Positions 27,678-36,298 of a stretch of DNA of 64,000 bases are shown here, in pieces (position 1 is the stretch's first letter; every line of letters starts with the position of its first letter). The notes under the pieces are model-generated. The model was not told where the DNA came from and made no database searches. It saw nothing but the letters and a program-made list of their open reading frames with translations. The position numbers and the translations under genes were made by a program. Origin of the DNA: Photobacterium sp. GJ3 (GTDB taxonomy: Bacteria > Pseudomonadota > Gammaproteobacteria > Enterobacterales > Vibrionaceae). The stretch spans positions 1,984,001 through 2,048,000 of the forward strand of contig NZ_CP073578.1 of assembly GCF_018199995.1 (NCBI RefSeq). Direction: 5' to 3'.

Positions 27678-29951
27678 TCAGGCGGCTTTCCCTGGCTGTA
27701 AGACGCCCTTTTTAAATGCTTCTTGTGCGAAGTGATCCACTTGAATCGCTTGTGACCTTAACTGGTCAGCATGATGCACTTTTTCAACTTCCGCGTCTGT
27801 GATGACGCCCGCATCAAGGGCAATTTTCAGCTTCTCAGCTAAAGGCGCCTTGCGTGGTACGGTACCCGCCTTCACGGCTTTCGCCAGTTTGCGCTCGATA
27901 TCACGTACACCATGCATCGCAGCAAAAGCACGCTCCATAATAGCAACCGGATCATTCTCCTTCTCACCGATGTAGCAGTTAGTCGTCAGACGATCACGAG
28001 CGACTCCCGGTGTCATCAGGACTTTAGAAATCGCCAGTTTGAGATCATCTTTTGGTGCCTGATAGTGAATTCCCAGCGGGAATGTCAGTGTACGCAACAG
28101 GCGACCAACACCTTTACGCGGGAAGTTATCAAACACTTCATCGAATGCCACACCGCATCGATTCAGGCAGTGCTGCAATGCATAGTGCACCATCGGTAAA
28201 TCTTCCTGCTGGCGCCCTTCGGTTTCATAACGCTTAAGCACAGCAGAAGCCAGATACAGATGGCTCAGTACATCCCCCAGTCGCGCAGACACCATTTCAC
28301 GGCGCTTCAGTTCACCGCCCAGGGTCAGCATGGAGAAATCAGCAGCGACTGCCAGTGCACGGCTCATTCGGGTCAGGTGGCGATAGTAATATTCCGTTTC
28401 ACCCGATACCGGAGATTGATTCAGCTTCGAGCCGGTGAAGGCATTCACCAGAGATTTGGTGACGTTTCCGACCGCAAACCCGATATGCTTAAACAGCAAC
28501 CGATCAAAATCTTTCGCAGCCTGATCAGCATCCGGATTCGCCGCCGCTTCCATTTCCTGCAACACATATGGATGACAACGTGTGGCCCCCTGACCAAAGA
28601 TCATCAGATTTCGGGTCAGGATATTCGCGCCCTCAACCGTAATGGCCACCGGCATCCCGATATACTGGTTCGCCAGATAGTTCATTGGACCAGCCTGAAT
28701 CCCACGGCCTGCATGTATATCCATCGCATCATTCAAAATGGTGCGGGCCATTTCAGTCATGTGATATTTCGCAATCGCGGTGACAATGCCAGGCTTCTCT
28801 TTCATGTCCAGAGAAGTGGTGGTCAGGGTACGGGCCGCTTCCAGCATGTAGGTCATGCCTCCAATGCGACCCAACGCTTCGGCCACGCCTTCAAAATGAC
28901 CAATCGACATTCCGAACTGCTTCCGCACATAGGCATAAGCCCCCGTGGTGCGTGAAGTCAGATGCCCGACTGCTGTACCCAGTGCAGGCAGAGAGATACC
29001 GCGACCTGCCGACAGACATTCCACCAGCATCCGCCAGCCACGACCGACATAAGACTGGCCGCCGATGACCCAATCCATCGGAATGAAAACATCCTCACCC
29101 CAAGTCGGGCCATTCATGAATGCGCCACCCAACGGGTCGTGACGCGCACCGATTTCAACGCCCGGATGACTGGCCGGAATCAGCGCACAGGTAATTCCGA
29201 TATCTTTGTTGTCACCAATCAAACCATCCGGATCTTGCAGCTTGAACGCCAGACCCAAGACCGTCGCCACCGGCGCCAGCGTAATATAACGCTTATTCCA
29301 GCTAACCCGGATGCCCAGCACTTCTTCGCCTTCATGTTCGCCATAGCAAACAACGCCCATGTCCGGAATGCCACCGGCATCAGAGCCTGCCTCTGGCCCG
29401 GTCAGGGCAAAACAAGGAATATCCGTACCATCCGCCAGCCGTGGCAGCCAGTAGTCTTTCTGTGCTTGCGTGCCATAATGCGTCAGCAACTCACCCGGGC
29501 CCAGAGAGTTCGGGACCATGACAGAAACCGCAGCGCTTTGACTGCGCGTTGCAATTCGGGTCACGATAGTGGAGTTTGCGTGTGCAGAAAATTCGCGGCC
29601 ACCGTATGCTTTCCCGATAATGAGGGAGAAGAACTTTTCCTTCCGCAGGTAATCCCATACTTCTGGCGGTAAATCGCGGTCTTCCCGGACGATTTGGTGA
29701 TCATCCAGCATCGCCAGCAGAGTTTTTAATTCATGATCAATAAAGTGTTGCTCTTCGTCACTCAGCTTTGGTGTTGGATAACTGAGTAAGGTATTCCAGT
29801 CTGGTTTACCGGCAAACAGCTGACCGTCCCACCAAACACTACCGGCTTCCATGGCTTCCCGCTCTGTATCTGACAGCGGCGGAAGTACTTTTTTAAATAC
29901 TTTGAAAGCCGGATCACTGATGTAGCGTTGTCTCAAGCTTTTGTTACTCAT
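27678..29951 (-). CDS. fadE: acyl-CoA dehydrogenase FadE
   Basis: 757-residue FAD-dependent acyl-CoA dehydrogenase, first enzyme of beta-oxidation. It aligns with E. coli FadE from its residue about 60 onward: PPLSDTEREAMEAGSVWW, SLGPGELL, FALTGPEAGSDAG, WNKRYITLAPVATVLGLAFKL and ITVEGANILTR. The E. coli enzyme (814 residues) has an extra hydrophobic N-terminus that is absent here, so this one should be soluble or peripheral. ATG 29951 is preceded by AGGA at 7 bases. An upstream in-frame start adds a polar, unlikely extension. It lies 65 bases downstream of psrA and probably shares its promoter, so it should rise when PsrA is released by fatty acids. Confidence 0.93.
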   Translation of the reverse strand: MSNKSLRQRYISDPAFKVFKKVLPPLSDTEREAMEAGSVWWDGQLFAGKPDWNTLLSYPTPKLSDEEQHFIDHELKTLLAMLDDHQIVREDRDLPPEVWDYLRKEKFFSLIIGKAYGGREFSAHANSTIVTRIATRSQSAAVSVMVPNSLGPGELLTHYGTQAQKDYWLPRLADGTDIPCFALTGPEAGSDAGGIPDMGVVCYGEHEGEEVLGIRVSWNKRYITLAPVATVLGLAFKLQDPDGLIGDNKDIGITCALIPASHPGVEIGARHDPLGGAFMNGPTWGEDVFIPMDWVIGGQSYVGRGWRMLVECLSAGRGISLPALGTAVGHLTSRTTGAYAYVRKQFGMSIGHFEGVAEALGRIGGMTYMLEAARTLTTTSLDMKEKPGIVTAIAKYHMTEMARTILNDAMDIHAGRGIQAGPMNYLANQYIGMPVAITVEGANILTRNLMIFGQGATRCHPYVLQEMEAAANPDADQAAKDFDRLLFKHIGFAVGNVTKSLVNAFTGSKLNQSPVSGETEYYYRHLTRMSRALAVAADFSMLTLGGELKRREMVSARLGDVLSHLYLASAVLKRYETEGRQQEDLPMVHYALQHCLNRCGVAFDEVFDNFPRKGVGRLLRTLTFPLGIHYQAPKDDLKLAISKVLMTPGVARDRLTTNCYIGEKENDPVAIMERAFAAMHGVRDIERKLAKAVKAGTVPRKAPLAEKLKIALDAGVITDAEVEKVHHADQLRSQAIQVDHFAQEAFKKGVLQPGKAA

Positions 29952-30016
29952 GGTCACGTCCTTTTGTCTCTGCCTTTGTGTTGGCGGATGATTCACTATT
30001 CTTGTTTTTGCAGGGT

Positions 30017-30688
30017 TCAGTAAGTATTTTCGATGGCTGAATTCTCGGGTGAAGCCATTTCAATCGGCGCGGCCACACCCGCGGCCAGATAAGGCACCAT
30101 GCGATCAATCAAGTCAGCCGTTGACACCACACACTGGAAATCATTCTCTGCAATTTCACGCAGGGCCGTACTGGAGGCCATCGTAAATACAGAGGCACCC
30201 AGTGTGAAATGAAGGCGCCAGAACAGGGTTTCCGGATCTAACGAAGGGTTGGCCCGGCACACCGCTTTTGTGAACAGATTCAGAACCTGACTGTAGCGGG
30301 TCACAATAAACCAGCGTAAATGGCCCTGAACATCGGTATAGCCTCGCCCGATAAGTGACATAAAGATGGTCGCGCCATTCGGACGATAATCACTCAGTTT
30401 CAGCAAAGGTTGTTTGGTACAACGGAATACATCGTCCATGCTAAAATCATCGCGGGTGAGCAACACTTCCAGTTCCTGTTTCAGTGCTGGCATGAACTCT
30501 TCCAGATAGCGGCTAATCACAGCACGGATAAGTGTTTTCTTATCCCCATAGTGATAGTTGACCGAAGCCAGGTTCACGCCTGCTTTACTCGTGATGGTCC
30601 GCAGGGACGTTTCTTTAAAGCCATGCTCAGCAAATAACAGCTCAGCGGCATCCAGAATCCGGTTTTTTGTATCAGCTTTGGCTGCCAT
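30017..30688 (-). CDS. psrA: TetR-family fatty-acid-responsive regulator PsrA
   Basis: 223-residue TetR regulator. The HTH is at about 28-50 (TSLRTITSKAGVNLASVNYHYGDK), and the ligand-binding domain carries blocks shared with Pseudomonas PsrA (GHLRWF, LFWRLHFTLGASVF, ALREIAENDF, MVPYLAAG). PsrA represses its own gene and beta-oxidation genes and is released by long-chain fatty acids. The chosen ATG at 30688 has AGGTG 6-7 bases upstream. A GTG at 30697 would consume that site. A perfect palindromic operator lies 15 bases before the start, and fadE follows, which supports both identity and autoregulation. Confidence 0.87.
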   Translation of the reverse strand: MAAKADTKNRILDAAELLFAEHGFKETSLRTITSKAGVNLASVNYHYGDKKTLIRAVISRYLEEFMPALKQELEVLLTRDDFSMDDVFRCTKQPLLKLSDYRPNGATIFMSLIGRGYTDVQGHLRWFIVTRYSQVLNLFTKAVCRANPSLDPETLFWRLHFTLGASVFTMASSTALREIAENDFQCVVSTADLIDRMVPYLAAGVAAPIEMASPENSAIENTY

Positions 30689-30702
30689 GTTAGTCACCTG
30701 TA

Positions 30703-30718
30703 TTAAACGTATGTTTAA
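30703..30718. promoter_or_regulatory. PsrA-type operator
   Basis: Perfect inverted repeat TTAAAC-N4-GTTTAA. Its core AAAC-N4-GTTT equals the PsrA consensus (G/C)AAAC-N2-4-GTTT(G/C), differing only at the outer base. It sits just upstream of psrA, where binding would block the psrA-fadE promoter. Confidence 0.72.
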
Positions 30719-30980
30719 ACTCTACACCTTGCTAACAGATTTAACAAGCGATGAACAGAGTCGTTCTGTGGTCTGAAGAAAAAAATATAAAAAATGAGAG
30801 ATGAGTTGGGAACCATGCTTCATGAGCGGAGTCTTAAATAGTGCCACTGCTTTTTCTTAGAAGATATTCTTCAAAGCCCGTTTCCATTTGGTCACGGGTT
30901 TTCTTTCGTCTGAGGTTTGAATCTCATGACAGCAATTTCAATTCCTGTAGTGAATACCGTTCAGGTGAATCACAAATAAA

Positions 30981-31109
30981 ATGAGATTTTTAAACGCCAA
31001 AGATCAAATGCTTAGAAAAAAGTGCAGAAAAAAATCTGACCGCATGGAACTAAGGCTATCCCGTCAGGTCATAACTAGTGACATTAAGATTATCGGACTG
31101 ACGGATTAA
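30981..31109 (+). CDS. possible small basic protein (42 aa), unproven
   Basis: Open frame of 42 codons starting MRFLNAKDQMLRKK and ending KIIGLTD, strongly basic in the first half. AGGTGA lies upstream but about 12 bases away, longer than ideal. It ends 87 bases before a strong terminator on the same strand, so it could be the coding part of an otherwise orphan transcript. It could equally be chance within a small RNA gene, since the end of the frame overlaps a CCGTCAG/CTGACGG pairing. I recognise no family. Confidence 0.25.
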   Translation: MRFLNAKDQMLRKKCRKKSDRMELRLSRQVITSDIKIIGLTD

Positions 31110-31195
31110 CCGGCCGCCCATGAATGGTTTACTGAACAGCTTTAATCGACAATGCCACTGCTGCTAAACTCCTAATTGTGTTAAGGATTGATTCC

Positions 31196-31224
31196 TCCCG
31201 CTGACAACTCAGCGGGATTTTTTT
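31196..31224 (+). terminator. strong orphan plus-strand terminator
   Basis: 9-bp perfect stem TCCCGCTGA/TCAGCGGGA with loop CAAC and T7. The minus-strand flank has no U-tract, so it does not serve yeeZ, and no annotated plus-strand gene lies upstream. Confidence 0.85.
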
Positions 31225-31243
31225 ATCTGTTGCAAAACAGTCC

Positions 31244-32074
31244 CTAACACTCCGGCGGCTCAGACAGTAAATCTGTATGCAACCAGCGCAACCCCAGCGC
31301 CTGAGCCGTCTGTTCGGCGTTGATCCATTTTCCTGTTTCTCCCCCGGCCTGAAATTCGGGCAGAGGTAATTCTGCCATCCTTGCCATCTCTCGGTAGTAT
31401 TGCGCACGACTTGGATGTTGTGGGGCAGACAAATGCAACGTGGTCTTCGCAGGCCATTTCACCAGAATTTTCTGCACAGCCGCGATCACATCATCCAGAT
31501 GGACCAGATTCACCGGCGCATCACCGTTTGAAATCGCTTCACGGCCCGCCAGAAACTTCACCGGATGTCTTCCCGGTCCAATCAACCCAGCTAACCGCAA
31601 CACGACTAAAGCGTCTCCCCACACCTGCCGCAGCTGCTGCTCGATGTACAGATGGGCTTTACCGGATTCAGTGGTTGGTTCTGGTATTGTGGTTTCTAAC
31701 ACTTCACCTTCGATCTCACCGTAGACCGAGGTTGTGCTGATAAAAATCACACGTTGGCACCCCGAGCGTTTTGCTGCACGGGACAAACTCATGATGGCTT
31801 CAACAAAATCTGCTGCGTTCATCTGCCGTCGGCCCGGTGGCACATTGATCAGCAAAACTTCTGCCGCAAGAAAAGAAGAAAGCTCAGCGTCTGCCTGGGC
31901 TTGCAAAGGCAGCTGCAAAACCACGGCCGGAATTCCGATTTCTCTAAGCTGGCCCGCACCTTCGCGGCTTTGCTTGGATCCCATGACCGAAAATCCTGCC
32001 CGTTGCAACGATTTTGCCAGCGGTAATCCCAACCAGCCACACCCGCAAACACTGACTTGCACTGAAGATTTCAT
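31244..32074 (-). CDS. yeeZ: NAD(P)-binding SDR-like protein YeeZ
   Basis: 276-residue extended-SDR-like protein related to E. coli YeeZ (274). The N-terminal Rossmann loop reads VCGCGWLGLPLAKSL (GxGxxG type), and the mid-domain carries ISTTSVYGE, LRLAGLIGPGRHP and VNLVHLDDVI, all recognisable in YeeZ. The Tyr of the SDR YxxxK motif has no matching Lys at the usual spacing, so catalysis is uncertain, and family function is unknown. The ATG at 32074 (AGGGA 9 bases upstream) gives the family length. It is divergent from hexR. Confidence 0.82.
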   Translation of the reverse strand: MKSSVQVSVCGCGWLGLPLAKSLQRAGFSVMGSKQSREGAGQLREIGIPAVVLQLPLQAQADAELSSFLAAEVLLINVPPGRRQMNAADFVEAIMSLSRAAKRSGCQRVIFISTTSVYGEIEGEVLETTIPEPTTESGKAHLYIEQQLRQVWGDALVVLRLAGLIGPGRHPVKFLAGREAISNGDAPVNLVHLDDVIAAVQKILVKWPAKTTLHLSAPQHPSRAQYYREMARMAELPLPEFQAGGETGKWINAEQTAQALGLRWLHTDLLSEPPEC

Positions 32075-32401
32075 CGCATCTTTCCCTTTATTTCTGCCCT
32101 GTTTCTGGCGCGCTGTATTTTTGTTGTACATTTAATTCAATCTGTAAATTAATTCCGGAGCATGAAATTAAATAACAGAAAATCACGAGAACTTGGATCA
32201 TTTTTCGATGTTTATACACGAATTCCTTTTCAAAACTGAAAGGGAAAGTAGATCATGATCAAACTATAATAAAAAGGAAAACTGATTTTCAGAGATTTAC
32301 TAGGAGGCATGAAACGAAAAGTAGTATAGTTTCATCATATTCGATATCGAAACACAGATATCGACCATTTTGAAATTCAGTAACGAATCGCGGTTATCGC
32401 C
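32075..32401. other. intergenic region between yeeZ and hexR
   Basis: 327 AT-rich bases containing the divergent promoters. Near hexR two copies of GATATCGA lie 14 bases apart (32344-32365 region). A degraded HexR-like sequence AGTAGTATAGTTTCA is at 32320-32334 (about 9 of 12 fixed positions), which could mediate autoregulation. Neither is certain. Confidence 0.4.
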
Positions 32402-33256
32402 ATGAATACCCTAGAAAAAATACAGAACAACCTGGAAAATTTCAGTAAATCTGAACGCAAAGTTGCTGAAGTGATCATTGCTTCCCCGCAAACCGCCATT
32501 CATTCAAGCATTGCCACGCTGGCAAAGATGGCAGATGTCAGTGAACCAACGGTCAACCGTTTTTGCCGCCGTCTGGATACTAAAGGCTTTCCGGACTTCA
32601 AACTGCATTTAGCGCAAAGTCTGGCGAACGGCACGCCTTACGTAAACCGGAATGTTGAAGAAGACGACAGTGCTGAAGCCTACACAGCAAAGATCTTCGA
32701 ATCAACCATGGCTTGTCTGGATGTCGCGAAAAGCAGTCTCGATCCGATGCAGGTGAATCGTGCAGTTGATCTGCTGACGCAAGCCAAGCGAATTTCGTTC
32801 TTTGGTCTGGGTGCATCCGCTTCTGTGGCGCATGATGCCATGAATAAATTCTTCCGTTTTAATATTCCGATTGTCTGCTTTGACGATGTCGTGATGCAAC
32901 GGATGAGCGTCATCAACTGTACAGACAATGACGTTGTGGTGCTGATTTCTCATACCGGCCGAACCAAAAACCTGGTTGAGATTGCTACCATGGCTCGTGA
33001 GAACGGTGCGACAGTAATCGGGATTACTGCAAAAGATTCCCCGCTGGATCGAGAATGCTCGCTTTCCATTTGTCTGGATGTACCGGAAGACACAGACATC
33101 TATATGCCCATGGCCAGCCGCGTCGTTCAGATGACGGTGATTGATGTGCTGGCCACCGGTTTTACACTGCGCCGTGGGCCGGGTTTCCGGGAGAATCTGA
33201 AACGGGTGAAAGAAACCATCAAAGATTCCCGGATTGCCAAAGAAGGCCTGTTTTAA
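32402..33256 (+). CDS. hexR: RpiR-family regulator HexR
   Basis: 284-residue regulator of central carbon metabolism: an N-terminal RpiR-type HTH (1-75, ATLAKMADVSEPTVNRFCRRL) and a C-terminal SIS sugar-phosphate domain (about 120-250, FFGLGASASVAHDAMNKFFR). HexR binds 2-keto-3-deoxy-6-phosphogluconate and controls Entner-Doudoroff, glycolytic and gluconeogenic genes in proteobacteria. pykA follows after a terminator, as in E. coli, and carries a HexR box in its promoter region. The start is ATG 32402, whose MNTLEKIQ matches the family. The ribosome site is weak. Confidence 0.94.
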   Translation: MNTLEKIQNNLENFSKSERKVAEVIIASPQTAIHSSIATLAKMADVSEPTVNRFCRRLDTKGFPDFKLHLAQSLANGTPYVNRNVEEDDSAEAYTAKIFESTMACLDVAKSSLDPMQVNRAVDLLTQAKRISFFGLGASASVAHDAMNKFFRFNIPIVCFDDVVMQRMSVINCTDNDVVVLISHTGRTKNLVEIATMARENGATVIGITAKDSPLDRECSLSICLDVPEDTDIYMPMASRVVQMTVIDVLATGFTLRRGPGFRENLKRVKETIKDSRIAKEGLF

Positions 33257-33302
33257 ACGATGACTCGCGTATTCAAGATACGCAAGTGGGGTAACAAACC
33301 TG

Positions 33303-33337
33303 AAAAGCATGGCTTTATTGCCATGCTTTTCTTTTTT
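33303..33337 (+). terminator. intrinsic terminator of hexR
   Basis: 11-bp perfect stem AAAAGCATGGC/GCCATGCTTTT with loop TTTATT and CTTTTTT. Confidence 0.92.
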
Positions 33338-33459
33338 ATACTCTGACGGCTTCAAACAAAAAAGACATAAACAGACGTGACATCAGGGATCAGATGTCGG
33401 ACATTCATTGTGAAATTCATCAATTCATTGTCCTATGTCGCCTTTTTATCACATACATC

Positions 33460-33474
33460 TGTAATAATATTACG
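33460..33474. promoter_or_regulatory. HexR operator upstream of pykA
   Basis: TGTAATAATATTACG matches the HexR consensus TGTAATwwwATTACA at 14 of 15 positions and lies 45 bases before the pykA start codon. HexR control of pyk genes is known in gamma-proteobacteria, and hexR is the neighbouring gene. Confidence 0.75.
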
Positions 33475-33519
33475 GAACGTGCAAACACATCGTACCCTTT
33501 CGACTATATGGAGAGCTTC

Positions 33520-34965
33520 ATGTCTCAAAGGCTAAGACGTACCAAGATTGTAACCACCCTCGGCCCTGCGACCGATCGCGACAATAACCTCGAAGCTATC
33601 ATTGCTGCCGGCGCCAACGTGGTCCGCATGAACTTTTCTCACGGCAGCCCGGAAGACCATATTCAGCGTACAAAAAAAGTACGTGAAATTGCCGCAAAGC
33701 TTGGACGCCACGTTGCAATTCTCGGTGACCTGCAAGGCCCGAAAATCCGAATTTCAACCTTCCGCGACGGAAAAATCCGTCTGGCGATTGGTGATGCCTT
33801 CACGCTCGACAGCGACTTACCCAAAGGTGAAGGCACGCAACAGGCTGTTGGTCTGGACTATAAAGAACTGCCAAAAGATGTCGGCCCTGGCGATCTGCTG
33901 CTCCTTGATGATGGCCGGGTTCAGCTTGAAGTCACTCAGGTAGAAGGCAATAAAGTACATACCAAAGTGACCGTTGGCGGTCCGTTATCAAACAACAAGG
34001 GCATCAATAAGAAAGGCGGCGGCCTATCGGCTGAAGCGCTGACCGAGAAAGACAAAGCAGACATCATTACAGCTGCGGCAATGAACGTAGACTACCTGGC
34101 GGTCTCTTTCCCGCGTAATGGCGAAGACATGCACTATGCGCGCCGCCTGGCAACCGACGCTGGCCTGAATGCCCGCCTTGTTGCCAAAGTTGAACGTGCT
34201 GAAGCCGTCGCAACGCTGGAAGCGATGGATGACATCATCATGGCTTCAGATGCAGTGATGGTTGCTCGTGGAGATCTGGGTGTTGAAATCGGTGACCCGG
34301 AGCTGATTGGTGTGCAGAAGAAGCTGATCCGCCGCGCCCGCAGCCTGAACCGGACCGTGATCACCGCAACGCAGATGATGGAATCGATGATCACCAACCC
34401 GATGCCAACCCGTGCAGAAGTGATGGACGTTGCGAACGCAGTTCTGGATGGAACGGATGCGGTCATGCTGTCGGCTGAAACGGCTGCCGGTGATTATCCG
34501 GTTGAGACCGTGAAAGCCATGGCCAGCGTATGTCTGGGTGCTGAAAAAGAGCACAGCATCAATGTGTCTTCGCACCGGATGGACCGGACATTTGAAACTC
34601 CGGAAGAAACCATTGCGATGTCGACCATGTATGCCGCAAACCACATGATTGGTGTGACCGCGATGATCACGCTGACGGAGTCTGGTCGGACGCCTCTGAT
34701 GATGTCCCGGATTTCTTCCGGACTGCCTATCTTCGCGCTGTCGCGCAACGAGCAGACCCTGAACCGTGCAGCGCTGTATCGTGGTGTCACGCCCGTGTAT
34801 TTCGACCGTGAAGGTGATGCGGGTCTGGATGTGGCCAAACACGCCATCAATGACCTGAAAGAACTGAATTTGCTGAAAACCGGCGATCTGGTGATCATCA
34901 CCCAAGGCGATATCATGGATACAGTCGGCAGTACCAACAACATGCGTATCCTGACCGTGGACTAA
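33520..34965 (+). CDS. pykA: pyruvate kinase II
   Basis: 481-residue pyruvate kinase that turns phosphoenolpyruvate and ADP into pyruvate and ATP. The sequence is very close to E. coli Pyk[28 protein letters not shown], catalytic AKVERAEAV (Lys), [22 protein letters not shown] and [12 protein letters not shown] chose ATG 33520, preceded by GGAGAG. An upstream in-frame ATG at 33394 would read through the HexR operator and adds no family residues. It is transcribed alone from its own promoter, with HexR as the likely regulator. PykA enzymes are AMP- and sugar-phosphate-activated by family knowledge. Confidence 0.96.
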   Translation: MSQRLRRTKIVTTLGPATDRDNNLEAIIAAGANVVRMNFSHGSPEDHIQRTKKVREIAAKLGRHVAILGDLQGPKIRISTFRDGKIRLAIGDAFTLDSDLPKGEGTQQAVGLDYKELPKDVGPGDLLLLDDGRVQLEVTQVEGNKVHTKVTVGGPLSNNKGINKKGGGLSAEALTEKDKADIITAAAMNVDYLAVSFPRNGEDMHYARRLATDAGLNARLVAKVERAEAVATLEAMDDIIMASDAVMVARGDLGVEIGDPELIGVQKKLIRRARSLNRTVITATQMMESMITNPMPTRAEVMDVANAVLDGTDAVMLSAETAAGDYPVETVKAMASVCLGAEKEHSINVSSHRMDRTFETPEETIAMSTMYAANHMIGVTAMITLTESGRTPLMMSRISSGLPIFALSRNEQTLNRAALYRGVTPVYFDREGDAGLDVAKHAINDLKELNLLKTGDLVIITQGDIMDTVGSTNNMRILTVD

Positions 34966-35028
34966 TCTCCGCAGTCATTCGCCGCTAAGCTCCCATCAGC
35001 ACAGATGGTTGCCTAGCGCTCCAAACAA

Positions 35029-35062
35029 AAAAGCTTGCGATCACCGCAAGCTTTTCTTTTTT
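35029..35062. terminator. bidirectional terminator between pykA and rimJ
   Basis: 11-bp perfect stem AAAAGCTTGCG/CGCAAGCTTTT with a 5-nt loop, T-rich to the right (CTTTTTTATA) and A-rich to the left, so it can stop transcripts from both sides. Confidence 0.9.
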
Positions 35063-35071
35063 ATATACTTG

Positions 35072-35680
35072 TTAAGAGGCGTCTGGCTGCATCCAGTTTG
35101 GGTTCACCCTGGCGGTCAGAATATGATCTTCCCATCGGCCATTAATCAGCAGATATTCCCGGGCAACCCCTTCCTGTTCAAAGCCTGCCGCTTTTAACAC
35201 CGCCGCACTGCGCTGATTCCGGGGAATATAAGCAGCCATCACCCGATGAAAATGCTGCTCTTCAAACAACCACCGAATCGCTGCATTCAACGCCCGTCGC
35301 ATCATACCTTTCCCCTGCTGTTTTTCATCCAGCGAATAACCAACATGGCAAGCATAGAAAGGATGACGCACCAGATTACTGAAGTTGATGACCCCGCAGA
35401 TTTCATTCGACCCTTCACAAAAAATCACAAAATAGTAAGCCAGATTGTGTTTGTGTAATTCACTTAACTGCGCAAGTCGTCGTTCCCAGCCAGCCACGGT
35501 AAAAAAAGCAGGATCACGCAGCGGCTCCCAGGGTTGAAGAAAGGCCTTGTTGCGCTGATAGTAAGCCGCGATCTGGTAAGCATCCTTTTGAGTCACCAGC
35601 CGGATTGTCAGCTCATCGACTTTGAGGGACGAGGAGCGATGGATGATCGAATGAAACAAGCTGACCTCTGCGTTGTACAT
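35072..35680 (-). CDS. rimJ: ribosomal-protein S5 alanine N-acetyltransferase RimJ
   Basis: 202-residue GNAT acetyltransferase. E. coli RimJ (194) shows the same blocks: LVTQKDAYQIAAYYQRNKAFLQPWEPLRD, GVINFSNLVR, YSLDEKQQGKGMM (acetyl-CoA loop Q-Q-G-K-G) and AVLKAAGFEQEG, with GRWEDHILTA near the end. It acetylates the N-terminal alanine of S5 in E. coli. The first 20 residues are less conserved, so the start is uncertain. It is divergent from ogt with only 93 bases between start codons. Confidence 0.85.
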   Translation of the reverse strand: MYNAEVSLFHSIIHRSSSLKVDELTIRLVTQKDAYQIAAYYQRNKAFLQPWEPLRDPAFFTVAGWERRLAQLSELHKHNLAYYFVIFCEGSNEICGVINFSNLVRHPFYACHVGYSLDEKQQGKGMMRRALNAAIRWLFEEQHFHRVMAAYIPRNQRSAAVLKAAGFEQEGVAREYLLINGRWEDHILTARVNPNWMQPDAS

Positions 35681-35773
35681 CTATACTTTCAAATTGACAC
35701 AGCCGAATTCTTTCTCTGTTTCTGGCCATCAGGCCACTTGATTCGGCGTGCGATAATCAACAGTTCACCAGTT

Positions 35774-36268
35774 ATGGCAACTATGTATTACGATCTGATT
35801 CAAACAGAACTTGGTGTTATCTACCTGCAAGCGGATCATCAGGGACTGAAACTGCTGTCCTTTGCCAGCGATGGTTATCAACCACCGCCTTGCTGGAACT
35901 ACCATCCTGAGAAAATGCACGAATATAGCCTTCAGGTCAAAGAATACCTGTGCGGTCAACGTCAGCAATTCTCCCTGTCACTGGCACCGGAAGGAACGCC
36001 TTTCCAACAGAGTGTCTGGCAAGCGATACAACACATTCCCTACGGTAAAACAGCCACTTATCATAGCCTAGCCGTTCAGTTAGGTAACAAAAAAGCCCAG
36101 CAGGCGATTGCGCTGGCAAAAAATGTCAATCCGATTCCTTTAGTGATTCCCTGTCATCGGGTGATTTGTGATCACCCCAGATTAAGCTGCCGCTTCGGTC
36201 TGGACTTAATCAACCGATTACGCCATCTGGAATCAGGTCAGATTCAGCCGGAACTCTTACCGCTCTGA
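35774..36268 (+). CDS. ogt: methylated-DNA-protein cysteine methyltransferase-like (Ogt), divergent C-terminus
   Basis: 164-residue protein of the O6-alkylguanine-DNA alkyltransferase family. FQQSVWQAIQHIPYGKTATY and the active site IPCHRVI (acceptor Cys) are intact. Downstream, the usual HRVIGxxGxLxGYxxGLxxKxxLL is replaced by HRVICDHPRLSCRFGLDLINRLRHLE, losing the two glycines and the Tyr-Gly pair that help shape the substrate pocket. The frame is open to a normal C-terminus, so this is not a truncation. The start is ATG 35774, with ATG 35783 possible. No strong ribosome site is seen. Repair activity is plausible but not assured. Confidence 0.82.
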   Translation: MATMYYDLIQTELGVIYLQADHQGLKLLSFASDGYQPPPCWNYHPEKMHEYSLQVKEYLCGQRQQFSLSLAPEGTPFQQSVWQAIQHIPYGKTATYHSLAVQLGNKKAQQAIALAKNVNPIPLVIPCHRVICDHPRLSCRFGLDLINRLRHLESGQIQPELLPL

Positions 36269-36298
36269 AGCCAATCAGCCTCAGAGCAGCAATACCCG

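Larger units (their letters stand above)
30719..31243. other. 525-base region without a confident gene; carries an orphan plus-strand terminator
   Basis: The region lies between divergently read minus-strand genes (psrA leftward, yeeZ ending at 31244). It holds the psrA-fadE promoter near its left end, a weak hairpin at 30877-30898, a possible 42-codon frame at 30981-31109, and a strong plus-strand terminator at 31196-31224. No known plus-strand gene feeds that terminator, so a small RNA or small protein is likely. I could not place its promoter. Confidence 0.55.

Noticed and set aside
30877..30903. Hairpin CCCGT/ACGGG followed by TTTTCTTTC as a possible small RNA end
   Set aside because: Only 5 bp with a 12-nt loop; too weak to call a terminator on its own.
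30780..31224. CsrB/CsrC-like RNA idea
   Set aside because: Too few GGA motifs in hairpin loops (about four GGA in total) compared with the many repeats of Csr RNAs.
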